The notes below the pieces were generated by a model. That model was given only the letters and a program-made list of their open reading frames with translations. It did no database searches and was not told where the DNA came from. A stretch of 64,000 nucleotides of DNA from Nageia nagi (Eukaryota; Pinophyta), in NCBI GenBank assembly GCA_050084985.1, contig JBITNC010000001.1:61318001-61382000 (forward strand), given 5' to 3'. This document shows, in pieces, positions 8,573 to 20,104 of the stretch. The stretch's first letter is position 1, and each line of letters opens with the position of its first letter. The position numbers were made by a program, and so were the translations under genes.

Positions 8573-10050
8573 CATAGTGGCTAGTAAGCTATAGGAAGGG
8601 ATGGTATATGCTTGAGCTCCCACACTTCTAGTCCAAATTTATCATGAGCTTTTCTTCTAATCTGTAGGCCATAGGGCCTCATTATCAGTCATTGCTACTC
8701 TTTAAGCATCAGCCTATGAGCATATCCATGTAGCTCATCCTTTAGGGCTCCTAGTACCTAGTTTTACATCACGTGTAGCCTATCCTGCCAGTATCATGCA
8801 CTAGAGAGAGGATTTTTACACTCACCCATCGGATGGGATTCAATGAGATATTTCCTTTTACTAGAGGATGATTGCTCATCTTATTATTGATTAGGTGAGA
8901 TTTTGACCTTATCATGGTTACCTATCTTGGGATGAGCTTGCAGCATTATTCATGGACACTAGATAGGCTCAAGTTCTTAGTGGTCGATCGATTGAGTTTT
9001 TAGAGTGCTTCTACTTTGAGTGTGTATGCTATCAGTTTGGTCTAGTCCAAAAAATTTCACCAGCACCTCTACATTTTTTGAGAGTGGGGGAGCACTTATT
9101 GAGGGGATTTAGCCCCTAATTTATGTAGAGCTAGATCTCACATAGGAGGAGGTCTTGGTAGAGGATATAGGTGTAGATGATGTGGCTATAATCAAGTCCT
9201 TCGATGCTTAATGGTAGATAGAGGTAGAGGTTAAGGATAGTGATGCACAAAAGCATTAGGTACACCAATAGGTATCTAATCCTAAGGTAGCTGTAGGGGT
9301 TGAGGAGGAGATAGCTAAGGAGTAGGCCAAGGAGAAGGCTAAGGAGGCAATAATGGATGAGTTAGCATCTAAGAAGTAGGTGATGGCTAACCCAAAGGAC
9401 ATAGCTAGCTAGGTATAGGAGACTAAGGTAGGTGCCTCTGCTAGAGGCATGAGAGTAGGTGGAGCTCTATCTCCATAGGTACCCAGCTTTGATGCACTCT
9501 TAGGAGACATCTACAAGTTAAGGTAATAGGTTTATCAACTTAACACTCGCATGTATAGATACAGAGCTAAGAGAGATAGGTATCATCATGAGAGGGATGA
9601 GGCTCGAGCCTCTACATAGACTAGAGGAGCTAGTACATCTACGAGGGTTGTTGGTTAGCCATTAGTTTTTATCCAAAGGATACTTCAGTAGAGGGATTAC
9701 TATTCCTCCATTGTATAGACATGGTTGATAGGGGTACCTTTGTATATACCAAGCATGCTATATCTAGTCCCCCCTACTACATATATCCTTATAGATTTTT
9801 GGTTTATCAAGCATCTAATGGAGCTCAATAGATAGCTTGTACTCAGGGTAGGGTTGTTAGACTAGCTACATCCCATAGTTGCAATAGGATAGGTGGGGTC
9901 TCTTCTAAGCACTTGGTGGGTTCATCTGAGATTCATAAGGTGGCTTGAGCAATGAGTCCTACAAGTTAAATGGGCACCACTCATCCTTAATAGGGTGGAG
10001 CTAGTAGTCCCACAAATAGCAGAGAGGGTTGATCCTGAGAGAATTTTAGT
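8573..10050 (+). pseudogene. Antisense PMD gene of copy A, 3' part (continues 700-1207)
   Basis: The frame resumes after TE1 with segments typical of the PMD fold. These are YAWAPTLL...IYHEL, then YEHIHVAHPLGLL, then ECFYFECVCYQFGLVQKISP, matching the conserved RQFGxxQxIP block near the end of the domain. After about 9130 the product becomes charged and repetitive (EEEIAKE, AKEKAKEA), followed by a helical stretch (YKLR...YQLNTRMYRYRAKRDR). Many stops, mostly TAG or TAA at former Gln or Trp positions, show long decay. Copy B carries the same gene at 58300-60250. The conserved order of blocks supports a once functional PMD protein of roughly 600 or more residues. Confidence 0.65.
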
Positions 10051-11849
10051 GATAGAACCATTATTTTTTTGTTTTATATTAGAATTATGAGTTGTATCAG
10101 ACTATGTCATTTTCTTTTTTGAGATTTATGGAGAGTAGGACCATTTCTAATACTTAGACATGTCATTTGTAGTTTTATCATTATTTTTTGATGACCTTAT
10201 CTATTGTGGGATCATGGTAGTCATGATCGATGGTTGGTTTCTTTGGATGTAATGGATACTAAGTTATATATATTTTTTGATATACATGAGGATGACTTTA
10301 CACTTTTATATGCATGCTTTAATGTCATATACATGTATGTTTATATTTTTCAAATGTATGTTTTAAAATAGAAATACATGAAAGTTTATTCTCATGTTTT
10401 CATTTAGTTTTAACACCTTATTTATGATATGTTTCATAAATTCTAAGTAATATTTACGTTTATTTTAGTAATGTGATGTTTATAAAATAGGATATAATTT
10501 GTAGGAGAATGGAATCAGATGCATCATTTTCCATTTTCTTGGCTACTTTTATACATGGGTTTGAACATAATATACTGGTATAAACATATGTGATATCATG
10601 AATAATGTGAATGTATGGATGTAATAATGGATGCACATAAATGTATATGTATAGAGGAATGTAAAATGTATGAAACTTAAATGGCCTAAGTTTTTTATGA
10701 ATGTCATAATAACTTAAACATCAATCTTAATGTGATGCCAACTTATCAAACTTTTTATAATAATAGTAGTAATGATATGGGGTGAATAAATATATAAAGA
10801 AAGAAGTGTAATAAATAACACCTTCAATACCTAGCTTCATTAATTGATCTTTTGCTTTGGTCTCATCCACTAAGGATGATATAAAACAAGGTCATAATAT
10901 ACCTAAGTTTACCATAAACTCATATGTGTGCAATGATGTTCATTTCCTTCTCTTGACATTTGCAAATTAAACATCCCAAGATTATAAATTGTGAGATATG
11001 ATCTTCTTCTTTTTGTAAGGTATGCTTCACTGCCAAAAAAGCATCCATAGCCTTGGTGAAGATTAACCTCTTCATCTTGTTACAATCTTGCTCTATTATA
11101 TATATATATATATATATATCCTTTTCTATCCTATCTCTTGGGTTCAAGATGAAACAAAAAGTAAGAAAGCCATACTCACATTTATACTCAAGAAATACTT
11201 AATTCTTGATTGTTTTGAGATCTTTAATGTCAAAAGTGTATGAGTATATTAACACACCATCATATACCATAGTTATGTCTTTTTATCATTCTAAGCTTTT
11301 GAAAACTCAACATAGGATTTCTCAACTAAGACCAAATATGAATAAAGTATTTATTAATTACTTCTTTATTCATATATATGGCTATATACATAAATGGATA
11401 CTATATGGATGCATGTATGATGTGTGGATACATATAACTTGATTATTTGCTTCCCTTGTAATAATTGATATCTAATAATTATAACACTTAAGGTAATGGA
11501 CTAAATATATATGAACAAAGTGGAATGAACACATGGGTAGCACACTCAATAGCCAAGACACTTTAGAAGTATATCTTCTAAGTATATATACATATATATA
11601 TGGTTTATTTTTTGTATTTTTTGTATTTTTTAGTGTTTTTTATACTTTTTGAATGTTTTAATGTTTTTGTATTTTCTGAATGTTTTAATGTTTTTATATT
11701 TTTTAAAATATTTTAGTGTTTTTGTATTTTTTTAAAATTTTCTAATGTTTTACTTATTTCTACACTAGATAAGAATCTACAACAAGTCATCATGAGTAAA
11801 AGAATGGAAGTGACAATAAGTATGGATGGTATCATTAATGAACCACTGT
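10051..11849. other. Convergent intergenic region of copy A
   Basis: This lies between the 3' ends of the antisense PMD gene and the sense ORFx. It is very AT-rich, with T-runs, a (TA)n microsatellite at about 11097-11120, and short fragments alignable with 60250-62000 of copy B. One block, about 10920-11147 on the minus strand (TKAMDAFLAVKHTLQ), is preserved in copy B at about 61080-61270. It might be a further small coding piece, but both copies have stops in it. Confidence 0.4.
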
Positions 11850-13636
11850 AGGTGATCATGAATGATGGACATAAACAACATGAAGTCTCAACACCACAAG
11901 TTTATAGATAGGAGATGAGCTATGGTGACATCATCAAAAAAGTCTTCTTTATGATGTAGAAAATGTAGCCCATAGTAACTAACAAATCAAACTACCAAAG
12001 GAGTGAAAAGGGCATCAATCATGATACTCTAGATAAAATTAGGTCTAGAGATCATCCAAATGAGGTTTGTAGGAACTCTTCATCAAGGATGTCATATATC
12101 ACACAAGATCCCCAACAAAGCTGATGATCCATTTAAATCTCCATTCAATTAGAGTTCCTCATAATACTATAAGCATGGTTGGACCTATCTAGGGCAATGG
12201 AAAAAGCCTTCATAGATAAGATTTAATGCTAGATACCCTTAGGAAATTGATAAAACTGATCATCCTCTAACCCTATATTTTGGATATGATTTGCTAAGGG
12301 GTTACTAAGGAAAGTACAAGGTGACCAAGAAATGATGAGAGATCGTAGGTCTTATGGGACAGGGGCATCATAATGTGAATATCCCTCTTGTTGACCAATG
12401 GGAAGGTTGACATAATGTGGATGATTCATGATGCATGTTGCTTATTAAATATTACCAACTACCTAAAGTGTCATATACAAGCATTTTTTAGAATTTATAT
12501 AAATTTTTTAAAGATAAATATATACATACACATTTTACTTTTACAAGAAAATATTTAATAATAATATTTTTTTGAATTATTTACATATATTCTTAATGAT
12601 GGTACTTTTTATTACTTGATTATTATTATTTTTTAAGATAAAACTTTTTACAACTCCCCAATGACAATGGTTCCCTATTTTTTTACGAATAACCCAACCT
12701 TTATAACCTAAGAAATAAAAGTTTGAAGGTTCAAGTAAGAGATGAGTAGGTATTGGTCCTAGGATAGATGATTGGTACTAGATTGAATACAAAATGAGTG
12801 GAAAGATTGGTAAATGATGCTTTAATTTCCTAATGATGCATTTTTCCTTGGCTAACAATGTTAAGGCTTCATCATTCTCAATAAGTGAAAGGTAGGATGG
12901 AATCCCTAAGGTTTATGAAGATTGAAGGGGAATTAATGATGCAAGGGAGATTAGGCTCATCATGAGATATTGGACATACTCATCTTTTGCTGGTTTGACT
13001 TCAACCTCACTCTTTCTTTGGTTATAGAATTCTAAGTTCTTTTGAAACATTGGTTTTATATTAATTGGATTATTTGCACAATAGTTTCTATTGAATAGTG
13101 AAATATAATCATATATGATTTCATTGTGTAAAATTAAATAGGTATTATAGTCCAAAACCAAATCATTGATGACCTCAATTATTGACATTGATCTTCCATA
13201 ACATCAAAGATTCATATGATCAACATAATTTAGCAAAATTCTCGATCTCTCATAAGGCCAATGTAAGTAGAATAGATGGATCCAATTGGTCAGGGATTCA
13301 GATTCCATCTACATATTCTTTGCTTTACCTAAGCATTAGATCCTCATTGGTTATAAAAATTCATGGCTATAACTTCTTGAATTTCTTTTGGTAAGGTGAA
13401 GAAGCTAGCTACTTCAGTATAAGGACATTTTCTCAATGCTTGCATATATCAATCTTTTGGGTATCTATAAATGAATTCATGTTTTGTAGGATTAAATTGT
13501 ATTTTTTCATTGGTTTCTAATTTTCTTGATATCATAGCTCTTGTTTTAATGTTACAAGGAGGAGGATGAGGAACCCTTAACTGAATTCAAGAGAATCATT
13601 GGTCAATTTTTTACACACATCTAATTGATCATTAAG
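11850..13636 (-). pseudogene. ORFx of copy A, C-terminal part (unrecognised sense-strand gene of the giant element)
   Basis: On the minus strand, decayed coding sequence is shared with copy B. The blocks include EYVQYL followed by a leucine-rich helix, then PSYLSLIENDEALTLLA (copy B PYHLSLLENDEALTSLA), then YDILDEEFLQ near the C-terminus. An open piece of 91 codons is at 12913-13188. TE2 cuts the gene at 13637 and it continues at 19410-19922. Reconstructed length would be about 750 residues. It lies downstream of integrase, in sense orientation, convergent with the PMD gene. I recognise no domain; it does not look like pol, an envelope or a known transposase. Confidence 0.5.
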
Positions 13637-14743
13637 TGTAATATCCCCAAAACTCACAAAATGCGATTTTTGTTAAAGTGTAATATTCCAAAGTTGAAAT
13701 ATCACTACTTAGGAATTTATATATATATATTTATATTTTTCTATCTAGCTCAATTCAAATCAGATCTGCAAATTGAACAAGAAATAGAGCCAGAAATGAA
13801 TTTTATTCTTCAAGAGCTAGGACATCCCAAATGGACAAGTACAATACTCAAGGAAAAATACCCAAATGCTCAAGAAGGGGGATGTTTGCCCTCACAAAGT
13901 ATATTTGGATGATCTGGTCCTGCAAGTTCTTTAATCTCTTCTCTCCAATGCTATACGAGCCTCCTCACACTGATTTAGTTGGTTTGGATCTAGGACATGC
14001 CTCCTCACACTAATTTGGTAGGTTAGATTTGGATCTAGAAAATGGTTGCACTAGCTAGATCTAAATCTACCCCACTGGCTAGATCTAGATCAGGAATAGA
14101 ATAATTCCACCACATTGGCTTGAACTATTCCAGTAACTCCACCTCACTGGCTCGAGCTACTCTAGCAACTCCACCTCATTAGCTCAAGCTACTATCCTAG
14201 CTTAGGTAAGAACTCCTCCATATTGGCTCAAGCTCTCCCACTAAGCTAGCTGGAAAGCTGCAACTCCACTAGCTGCTAACCCCCAGAAAGAGATAAACTT
14301 TGATGATCTTATAGCCTCCCCAAATGATGCATCCCATCTCCTTTTATAATAATATCTCTCATACCTTGGAATCACCCAAAGTGTAACATCCCTCTTCTAG
14401 TGTCTTAGGATGACAAATTTAAATCATCTAGGGACCCAGGAAGCCCAACATCCCATAATGGTTGCCTAGAGATGCCAAATTACAAGATCAATGGCTCATA
14501 AATGCAATGTCCCATTATGAGAGACTAATATTGCATTAATTACAAATAATTGAGCCAGATTAATTAAATAAAATCCAAGGGTGAGTGCCTCAAGGGTCTC
14601 TTTAGCCTTGGTTATAGAAATAAATGCAAAATATTAATAAAATACTCCTAAATTAATTTATTTTTGGTTTCTCCTCCTTTGCCATGAACGTCACACTCCA
14701 AGAGGAGAGAAAGTGGATGTTTTACAAATTTGGGGACATTACA
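13637..14743 (-). repeat. TE2 3' LTR
   Basis: This 1107-bp LTR is paired with 18304-19409. It includes short imperfect repeats built on tccacctca(c/t)tggctcgagcta between about 14100 and 14230. The last base lies three bases past the pol stop codon. Confidence 0.92.
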
Positions 14744-16260
14744 AGTCTCCCCTTCCTGAATTGCTTGTCCCCAAGCAACTCCAAGTTGGATGTTCCAAAA
14801 TTCCTTTTCCTTCCCACATGACATCTTCTAGTGGTAGACCCTTCCATTTGATCAAATATTCTGTAATGCTACAGTTTCTTAGCTTTTTCTCTCTTATTTC
14901 AAGCACTTTTTTAGGAATCAAAAGTAATTTTCCATCTTCGTCCAAGGGTGGGAGTTCCAAGGAAGGTGTGATGTGACACCCTAGTGCCCTTTTAAGGCAA
15001 GAGACATGGAAGGTGTTGTGAATTTTGCTGTTAGGAGGAAGATCTAGTTTGTAGGCCACCTGTCCTACTTTCTTAATGATCTTGTATGGACCATAAAACT
15101 TGGGTTGAAGTTTTTCTGCACCACTCTTCTTCAAGGTTGTTTTTCGGTATGGTTGTAACCTAAAATACACCATATCATCCACTTCAAAGGAGTGCTTCTC
15201 TGTTTTCTGATCTACATACTTCTTTTGTTATTGTTGAGCCACCTATATGTTTTCTTTAAGGGATTTCAAGATATCTTTCTATTCCTACAAAAATTCATTA
15301 GCTTTGGGGACCCTGTAATCATCAAAGAATAAATCAGCAAAATGAGTAGCTTCATACCCATAAAGAGCATGAAAGGGAGTCATCTTGATGGATAAGTGGT
15401 AGGTGGTGTTGTAGCAATATTCTCCCAAGTGTAACAATTTTAGCCATGTGTTTTGCTATCCTATCACATAATTTCTAAGGTAGCCTTCTAACCATTTGTT
15501 TACTACCTCTATTTGCCCATCTATTTGGGGATGGTAACTAGTGCTAGGGGTCAAATTCATCCCAATTAGTCTGAAAAGTTCTTACCAGAACATGCTCATA
15601 AATCTATTATCCCTGTCACTGACTATATTTTTGGGCAACCCATGATTTTTGAATATTTCCCTAAAAAAAAGTTCAGCTACCTAAATTGCAGTAATAGTGG
15701 TGGAAACAACAAAAAAGTGAGCATATTTGGTAAACCTATCCACTATTACCAGAATAAAATCTTTACCTTGAAACTTGGGTAGACCAGTGATAAAATCCAT
15801 TGAGATACTTTCCCACTTTTGTTCTGGAATGGGTAGAGGTTGTAGAAGTCTAGCAGGTAATGATTTTTCTTCCTTATTTTGTTGACACATGGTGCATTCC
15901 CTCACATGCTGCAATACATCCTCCTTGAGGCCCTTCCAAGCAAACCTTTCTCTCAAGAGTCTATAGGTCTTGTACTATCCCATATTCCCTACCAATGGGA
16001 CATCATGAGTGGCTAAAAGAAGTTTTTTCTTGAATTTAGATTCAAGCACCAAAAAAATTCATCCCTTATACAAGATCAATCCTTCTTGCAGTGTGTATCC
16101 CTCTTTCTGTAGATGTCCATCAATTATATATGAAGCAAATTTGTTCTTGGTGTATTCTGCCATAATGGAGGCCTTCCAATTGGAAATAATAGTAGAAAGT
16201 GAATAGAAGGAGGGGTGCCTTGATAATGCATCAGCTACCACATTCTTCTTCCCCTTAACA
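14739..16260 (-). pseudogene. TE2 integrase with C-terminal chromodomain
   Basis: Three open pieces form the integrase. The N-terminal zinc region includes RECTMCQQNK (about 15895). The catalytic core start is SISMDFITGLP with VDRFTKYAHF (15681-15850), where the Asp of MDF is the first catalytic residue. The C-terminal piece (14739-15182) has the GPYKIIKKVGQVAYKL fold and a chromodomain, EYLIKWKGLPLEDVMWE. Chromodomains define chromoviruses and are thought to guide insertion to marked chromatin. Stops between 15183 and 15680 interrupt the core, so the enzyme is not functional. The stop TAA is formed across the LTR junction. Confidence 0.85.
14744..14758 (-). promoter_or_regulatory. TE2 polypurine tract
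   Basis: The minus strand reads CAGGAAGGGGAGACT immediately before the LTR terminus TGTAA. Purine-rich sequence touching the 3' LTR is the plus-strand primer site of LTR elements. Here it is also coding: it encodes the last residues SGRGDL of pol. Confidence 0.75.
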
Positions 16261-17450
16261 TATTCTATATCAAAATCATATACTTGTAGTTTGGTGACCC
16301 ATTTTTGCTACCTTTCATTTAAATCTTGCTGCCCCAAGAAATACTTCAAACTAATGTGGTCAATTTTGACTACAAATTTCCCACATACCAAGTATTTCTT
16401 AAATTTGGCTAACATATGCATGATGGCTAGCATTTCCTTGTCATAGATGCTGAAAGTTTGTTCCTATTTAGTGAGATTTCTACTTTCATAAAAAATAGGT
16501 CTTTCTTTTTGTGATAAAACAACCCTAATACCTATTCCATAGGTGTCACATTCTACAATAAATGGTATAGAGAAATTAGGCATAGCCAACATGGGACAAG
16601 TGGTCATTACCTCTTTTAACTTTTCAAAGGCCCTTTGAGCCTCATTGCTCCAAATGAAAGAATCTTTCTTAGTCAAATCTGTAAGTGGAAAAGCTAACTG
16701 TGAGAATCCTTTGATGAACCACCTGTAATAATTACACAACCCCAAAAATCCCCTTAAGTGTGTTAAATTATTGGGGGTGGGCCATTCTTGAATTGAGGTA
16801 ATCTTTTGTTGGTCAACCTGTACTCCTTCCTTGCTGATTACATGCCCTAGATACATTACTTGAGTTAGGCTGAACTCACACTTAGATTGTTTGGCAAAGA
16901 ATTGGTGCCCCTTTAAGACACTTAACACCACATCCAAGTGTTAGAGATGCTCTTCCCATGTTTTGTTGTATACCAAGATATCATCAAAGAAGACTAACAC
17001 AAATTTTCTCAATTGTTACCTAAAGATCTGATTCATGGCAGACTGGAAAGTACCTGGAGCATTAGTTAATCCAAATGGTATTACCAGAAATTCAAAATGT
17101 TCATAGTAATAATCGAAGGCTATTTTATGTACATCTTCATATTTCATCTTTATTTAATGATATCCTGATCTAAGATCTATTTTGGAAAAATATTGAGCAC
17201 CATGTAATTCATCAATTAATTCATCTACTCTAGGGATGGGATACCTATTTTTGATAGTCTTCTTGTTGAGTAGCTGATAATCTATGGACATCCTCATGAT
17301 TCTATCCTTCTTCTTGACCAACACTACTGGAGATGCAAAGGGGCTAGTGCTAGGATGAATATATCCCATGTCTAGAAGTTCCTTAATGGTCTTCTTGATC
17401 TCATTTTTGAAAGCATGTGGATGCCTATATGGTGTCATAATTACTGGTTT
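16261..17450 (-). pseudogene. TE2 reverse transcriptase and RNase H
   Basis: The RT fingers and palm are open at 17154-17438 ([43 protein letters not shown]). The catalytic box FFDDILVY is at about 16960-16990, followed by YLGHVISKEGVQVD and FLGLCNYYRWFI in the 16464-16937 piece. The RNase H start (FIVECDTYGIGIRVVLSQ) follows, with the usual DAS changed to DTY. RNase H continues with stops to ADALSRHPS at about 16220. Order and motifs are those of chromovirus pol; stops and frameshifts between pieces make it a pseudogene. Confidence 0.88.
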
Positions 17451-17648
17451 GGCCCCTGATTCTAACTTGATGTGATGCTCAAATCCTCTACTGGGTAAAG
17501 GTTCTTTAGGGAGTTCTTTGAAAACTTTGCTATGTTTCTTTAATATTTGTTATATATCTGGATGGGCCTGATCTGACTTCTATCGTGTTAAGATGGTGAA
17601 TGTAGTGCTCCAGAGGACATCTTCTTTTTCTAGCTCTTTTTTGATCTC

Positions 17649-18303
17649 TTATGAGGATACTTGTATAACTTCCATTCTCTTGAAAGTGGCACTTGGTGAT
17701 GCTTTCCTCTTACTGTCTTGGAGTGTGATATCCTTTCCTTGATACTTGAATCTAATCTCATGAGTACAATAGTTGGTCTGGAATTCTCCAAGTGATTTGA
17801 TCCATGGGGCTCCTAATACCATAGTGATGTCCTGCAAGGGATTGACCAAATATTCTCCTATAAATGAATATTCCCCTATTTAAAAACCAAAATTACTTAC
17901 CCTCTGAGAATAGTTGGTGACTTCATCTTCGGAGTTAGAGACACAAAAATCCCTATCATTGTTACATGCTATTTGTTGTTGCTAGACAAATTTTGAGCTA
18001 ATGAAGTTATGCATGGCCTTCCCACCAATCATGATTTTTACTGGAATATGTCTAAATTTTACTTTTAAATAAAATGTAGAGGGATGTGATGTACCATGTA
18101 CTGAAGTAGGGGCAGGAGGTGGATCTAAAGATTTTTCCTTAAATACCTCCATGTAATGATGATGTCTTTGCCCTTTACAGGTGTGTTCGGAGATCCATTC
18201 ACTTTGACAAAACCAACATAATTTGATCATCATCCTTCCTAAATTGGTGCAATCTCCCCTTTTCATTTTTTCCAGGCTGGCAGGAAACAGGCTCTGATAC
18301 CAT
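17649..18303 (-). pseudogene. TE2 gag remnant (zinc knuckle) fused to protease
   Basis: The knuckle CWFCQSEWISEHTCKG has the CX2CX7HXC spacing common in plant chromovirus gag. It is followed by a linker and a protease fold (FYLKVKFRHIPVKIMI, then GGKAMHNFIS, where active elements have DSGATHNFIS), so the catalytic Asp appears as Gly. A further piece at 17649-17849 (DITMVLGAPWIKSLGE, LGxPWL motif) is the protease C-terminus. The capsid part is absent: only about 70 nt separate the primer site from the knuckle. Confidence 0.8.
18291..18302 (-). promoter_or_regulatory. TE2 primer-binding site (initiator tRNA-Met)
   Basis: The minus strand reads TGGTATCAGAGC one base inside the 5' LTR. This is the textbook plant primer site complementary to the 3' end of initiator methionine tRNA. 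It fixes the orientation. Confidence 0.9.
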
Positions 18304-19409
18304 TGTAATATCCCCAAAACTCATAAAATGTGATTTTTGTTAAAGTGTAATATTCCAAAGTTGAAATATCACTACTTAGGAATTTATATATATTTTTATA
18401 TTTTTCTATCTAGCTCAATTCAAATTGGATTTGCAAATTGAATAAGAAATAGAGCCAGAAATGAATTTTATTCTTCAAGAGTTGGGACATCCCAAATGGA
18501 AAAGTACAATACTCAAGGAAAAATACTTAAATGCTCAAGAAGGGGGATGTTTGCCCTCACAAAGTAGATTTGGATGATCTGGCCTTGCAAGCTCTTCAAT
18601 CTCTTCTCCCCAATGCTAAATGAGCCTCCTCACACTAATTTGACTGGTTTGAATCTAGGATGTGCCTCCTCACACTAATTTGGTAGGTTAGATCTGGATC
18701 TAGAATATGATTGCACTGGTTGGATCTGGATCTACCCCATTGGTTGGATCTAGATCAGGGATGAAATAGTTCCACCACATTGGCTCAAACTATTCCAGTA
18801 ACTCCACCTCACTGGCTTGAGCTACTCTAGCAACTCCACCTCATTGGCTCGAGCTACTATCCTAGCTTAGGTAAGAACTCCTTCACACTAGCTTGAGCTC
18901 TCCCACTAAGCTAGCTGGAAAGCTGTAACTCCACTAGCTGCTAACCCTCGAAAAGAGATAAACTCTGATGATCTTCCAACCTCCCCAAATGATGCATCCC
19001 ATCTCCTTTTATAACAAGATCTCTCATACCTTGGAATCACCCAAAAGTGTAATGTCCCTCTTCTGGTGTCTCAGGATGATAAATTTAAATCATCTAGGGA
19101 CCCAAGAAGCCCAATGTCCCATAATGGTTGCCTAGAGATGCCAAATTACAAGATCAATGGCTCATAAATGCAACATCCCATTATGAGAGACTAATATTGT
19201 ATTAATTATAAATAATTGAGCTAGATTAATTAAATAAAATCCAAGGGTGAGTGCCTCAAGGGTCTCTTTAGCCTTGGTTACAGAAATAAATGCAAAATAT
19301 TAATAAAATACTCCTAAATTAATTTATTTTTGGTTTCTCCTCCTTTGCCATGAACATCACACTCCAAGAGGAGAGAAAGTGGATGTTTTACAAATTTGGG
19401 AACATTACA
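18304..19409 (-). repeat. TE2 5' LTR
   Basis: This 1106-bp LTR pairs with 13637-14743. It is flanked on the right by the target duplication ataag and on the left by the primer site. Confidence 0.92.
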
Positions 19410-19922
19410 ATAAGACTTATGAATGAATAGCATGTGAAAATCATAGATAATTTTATGGCAATGTAGGTCTCTTTTCATCTGGTCTATCCATGTAAATAGA
19501 AAATTTTCATTTGGCCAAGTTCTAATAACTCTATTCTAGATCCAATAGTTGAAAAAGAAATTAATTATGATCTTGGGAGCTAAAGTAGGCCAATAATGAC
19601 ATAAGAATTTTAACACACAAACTTAAGCAAAATAATGTACATTAATTAGGTGGTACATGGCTTTATCCACATAAATTTCCAAGTTATCTCCATGAACACT
19701 TATCTCTTATCATTGATATCTTTCTGGCAATAAATTTAAGGCTATGATTTTTTGCAAATTAATAAGTAAATAGAGGATATTTCTACTTCTAGGGGAAATA
19801 TCTAGGGATAACTTTGTGATAGCTCTATCTTCCATGTATCTTGGTTTCTCAAACCAAGGTTTTTGTTGAATACCTCTTTGATTAGCAACCAGGTGGATGC
19901 TTTTACTCTTTTTTGACATCAT
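19410..19922 (-). pseudogene. ORFx of copy A, N-terminal part
   Basis: The minus strand opens with MMSKKSKSIHLVANQRGIQQ and stays open for 70 codons to 19710. It then continues with a stop or shift through GDNLEIYVDKAMYHLINVHY and RTWPNENFLFTWIDQMKRDL to the TE2 junction. Copy B reads the same region as NTWPDESFVFIWVDQ at 63880-63970. This amino-acid similarity between two decayed copies argues it was a real protein. The start sits about 180 bp beyond the end of integrase in the sense direction. The family is unknown to me. Confidence 0.5.
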
Positions 19923-20104
19923 TTTCTATTTCAAATACATTAAATATGTATAAGTTTTTAACAAAAACACTTTTGTTGATTTTTATTGACTAAAAAAAGC
20001 TTATTTACAATATATACAACTTCTAATTAAAAAAAGAGTTTATTAACTATAGAAAGGATGAAGATGCATGATATTTATAGGTTCATGCTCTTTGTTACCT
20101 TCCA

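Larger units (their letters stand above)
13637..19409 (-). mobile_element. TE2: chromovirus-type Ty3/gypsy retrotransposon lacking most of gag
   Basis: LTRs at 13637-14743 and 18304-19409 both begin TGTAATATCCCC and end CATTACA. The target duplication is ttaag (13632-13636) against ataag (19410-19414), one mismatch. Minus-strand order is primer site, zinc knuckle plus protease, RT, RNase H, integrase, chromodomain. The interior is only 3560 bp. The coding sequence begins at the zinc knuckle almost directly after the primer site, so about 250 codons of capsid are missing. Copy B (63860-64000) shows the empty site, placing the insertion inside ORFx of the giant element. The LTRs differ by several percent, so it is older than TE1. 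Confidence 0.92.

Noticed and set aside
11095-11125. Open frame 10920-11147 with an IYIYIYII run as a membrane protein.
   Set aside because: The run is just a translated (TA)n microsatellite. Only the block after it is shared with copy B, and there the frame is broken.
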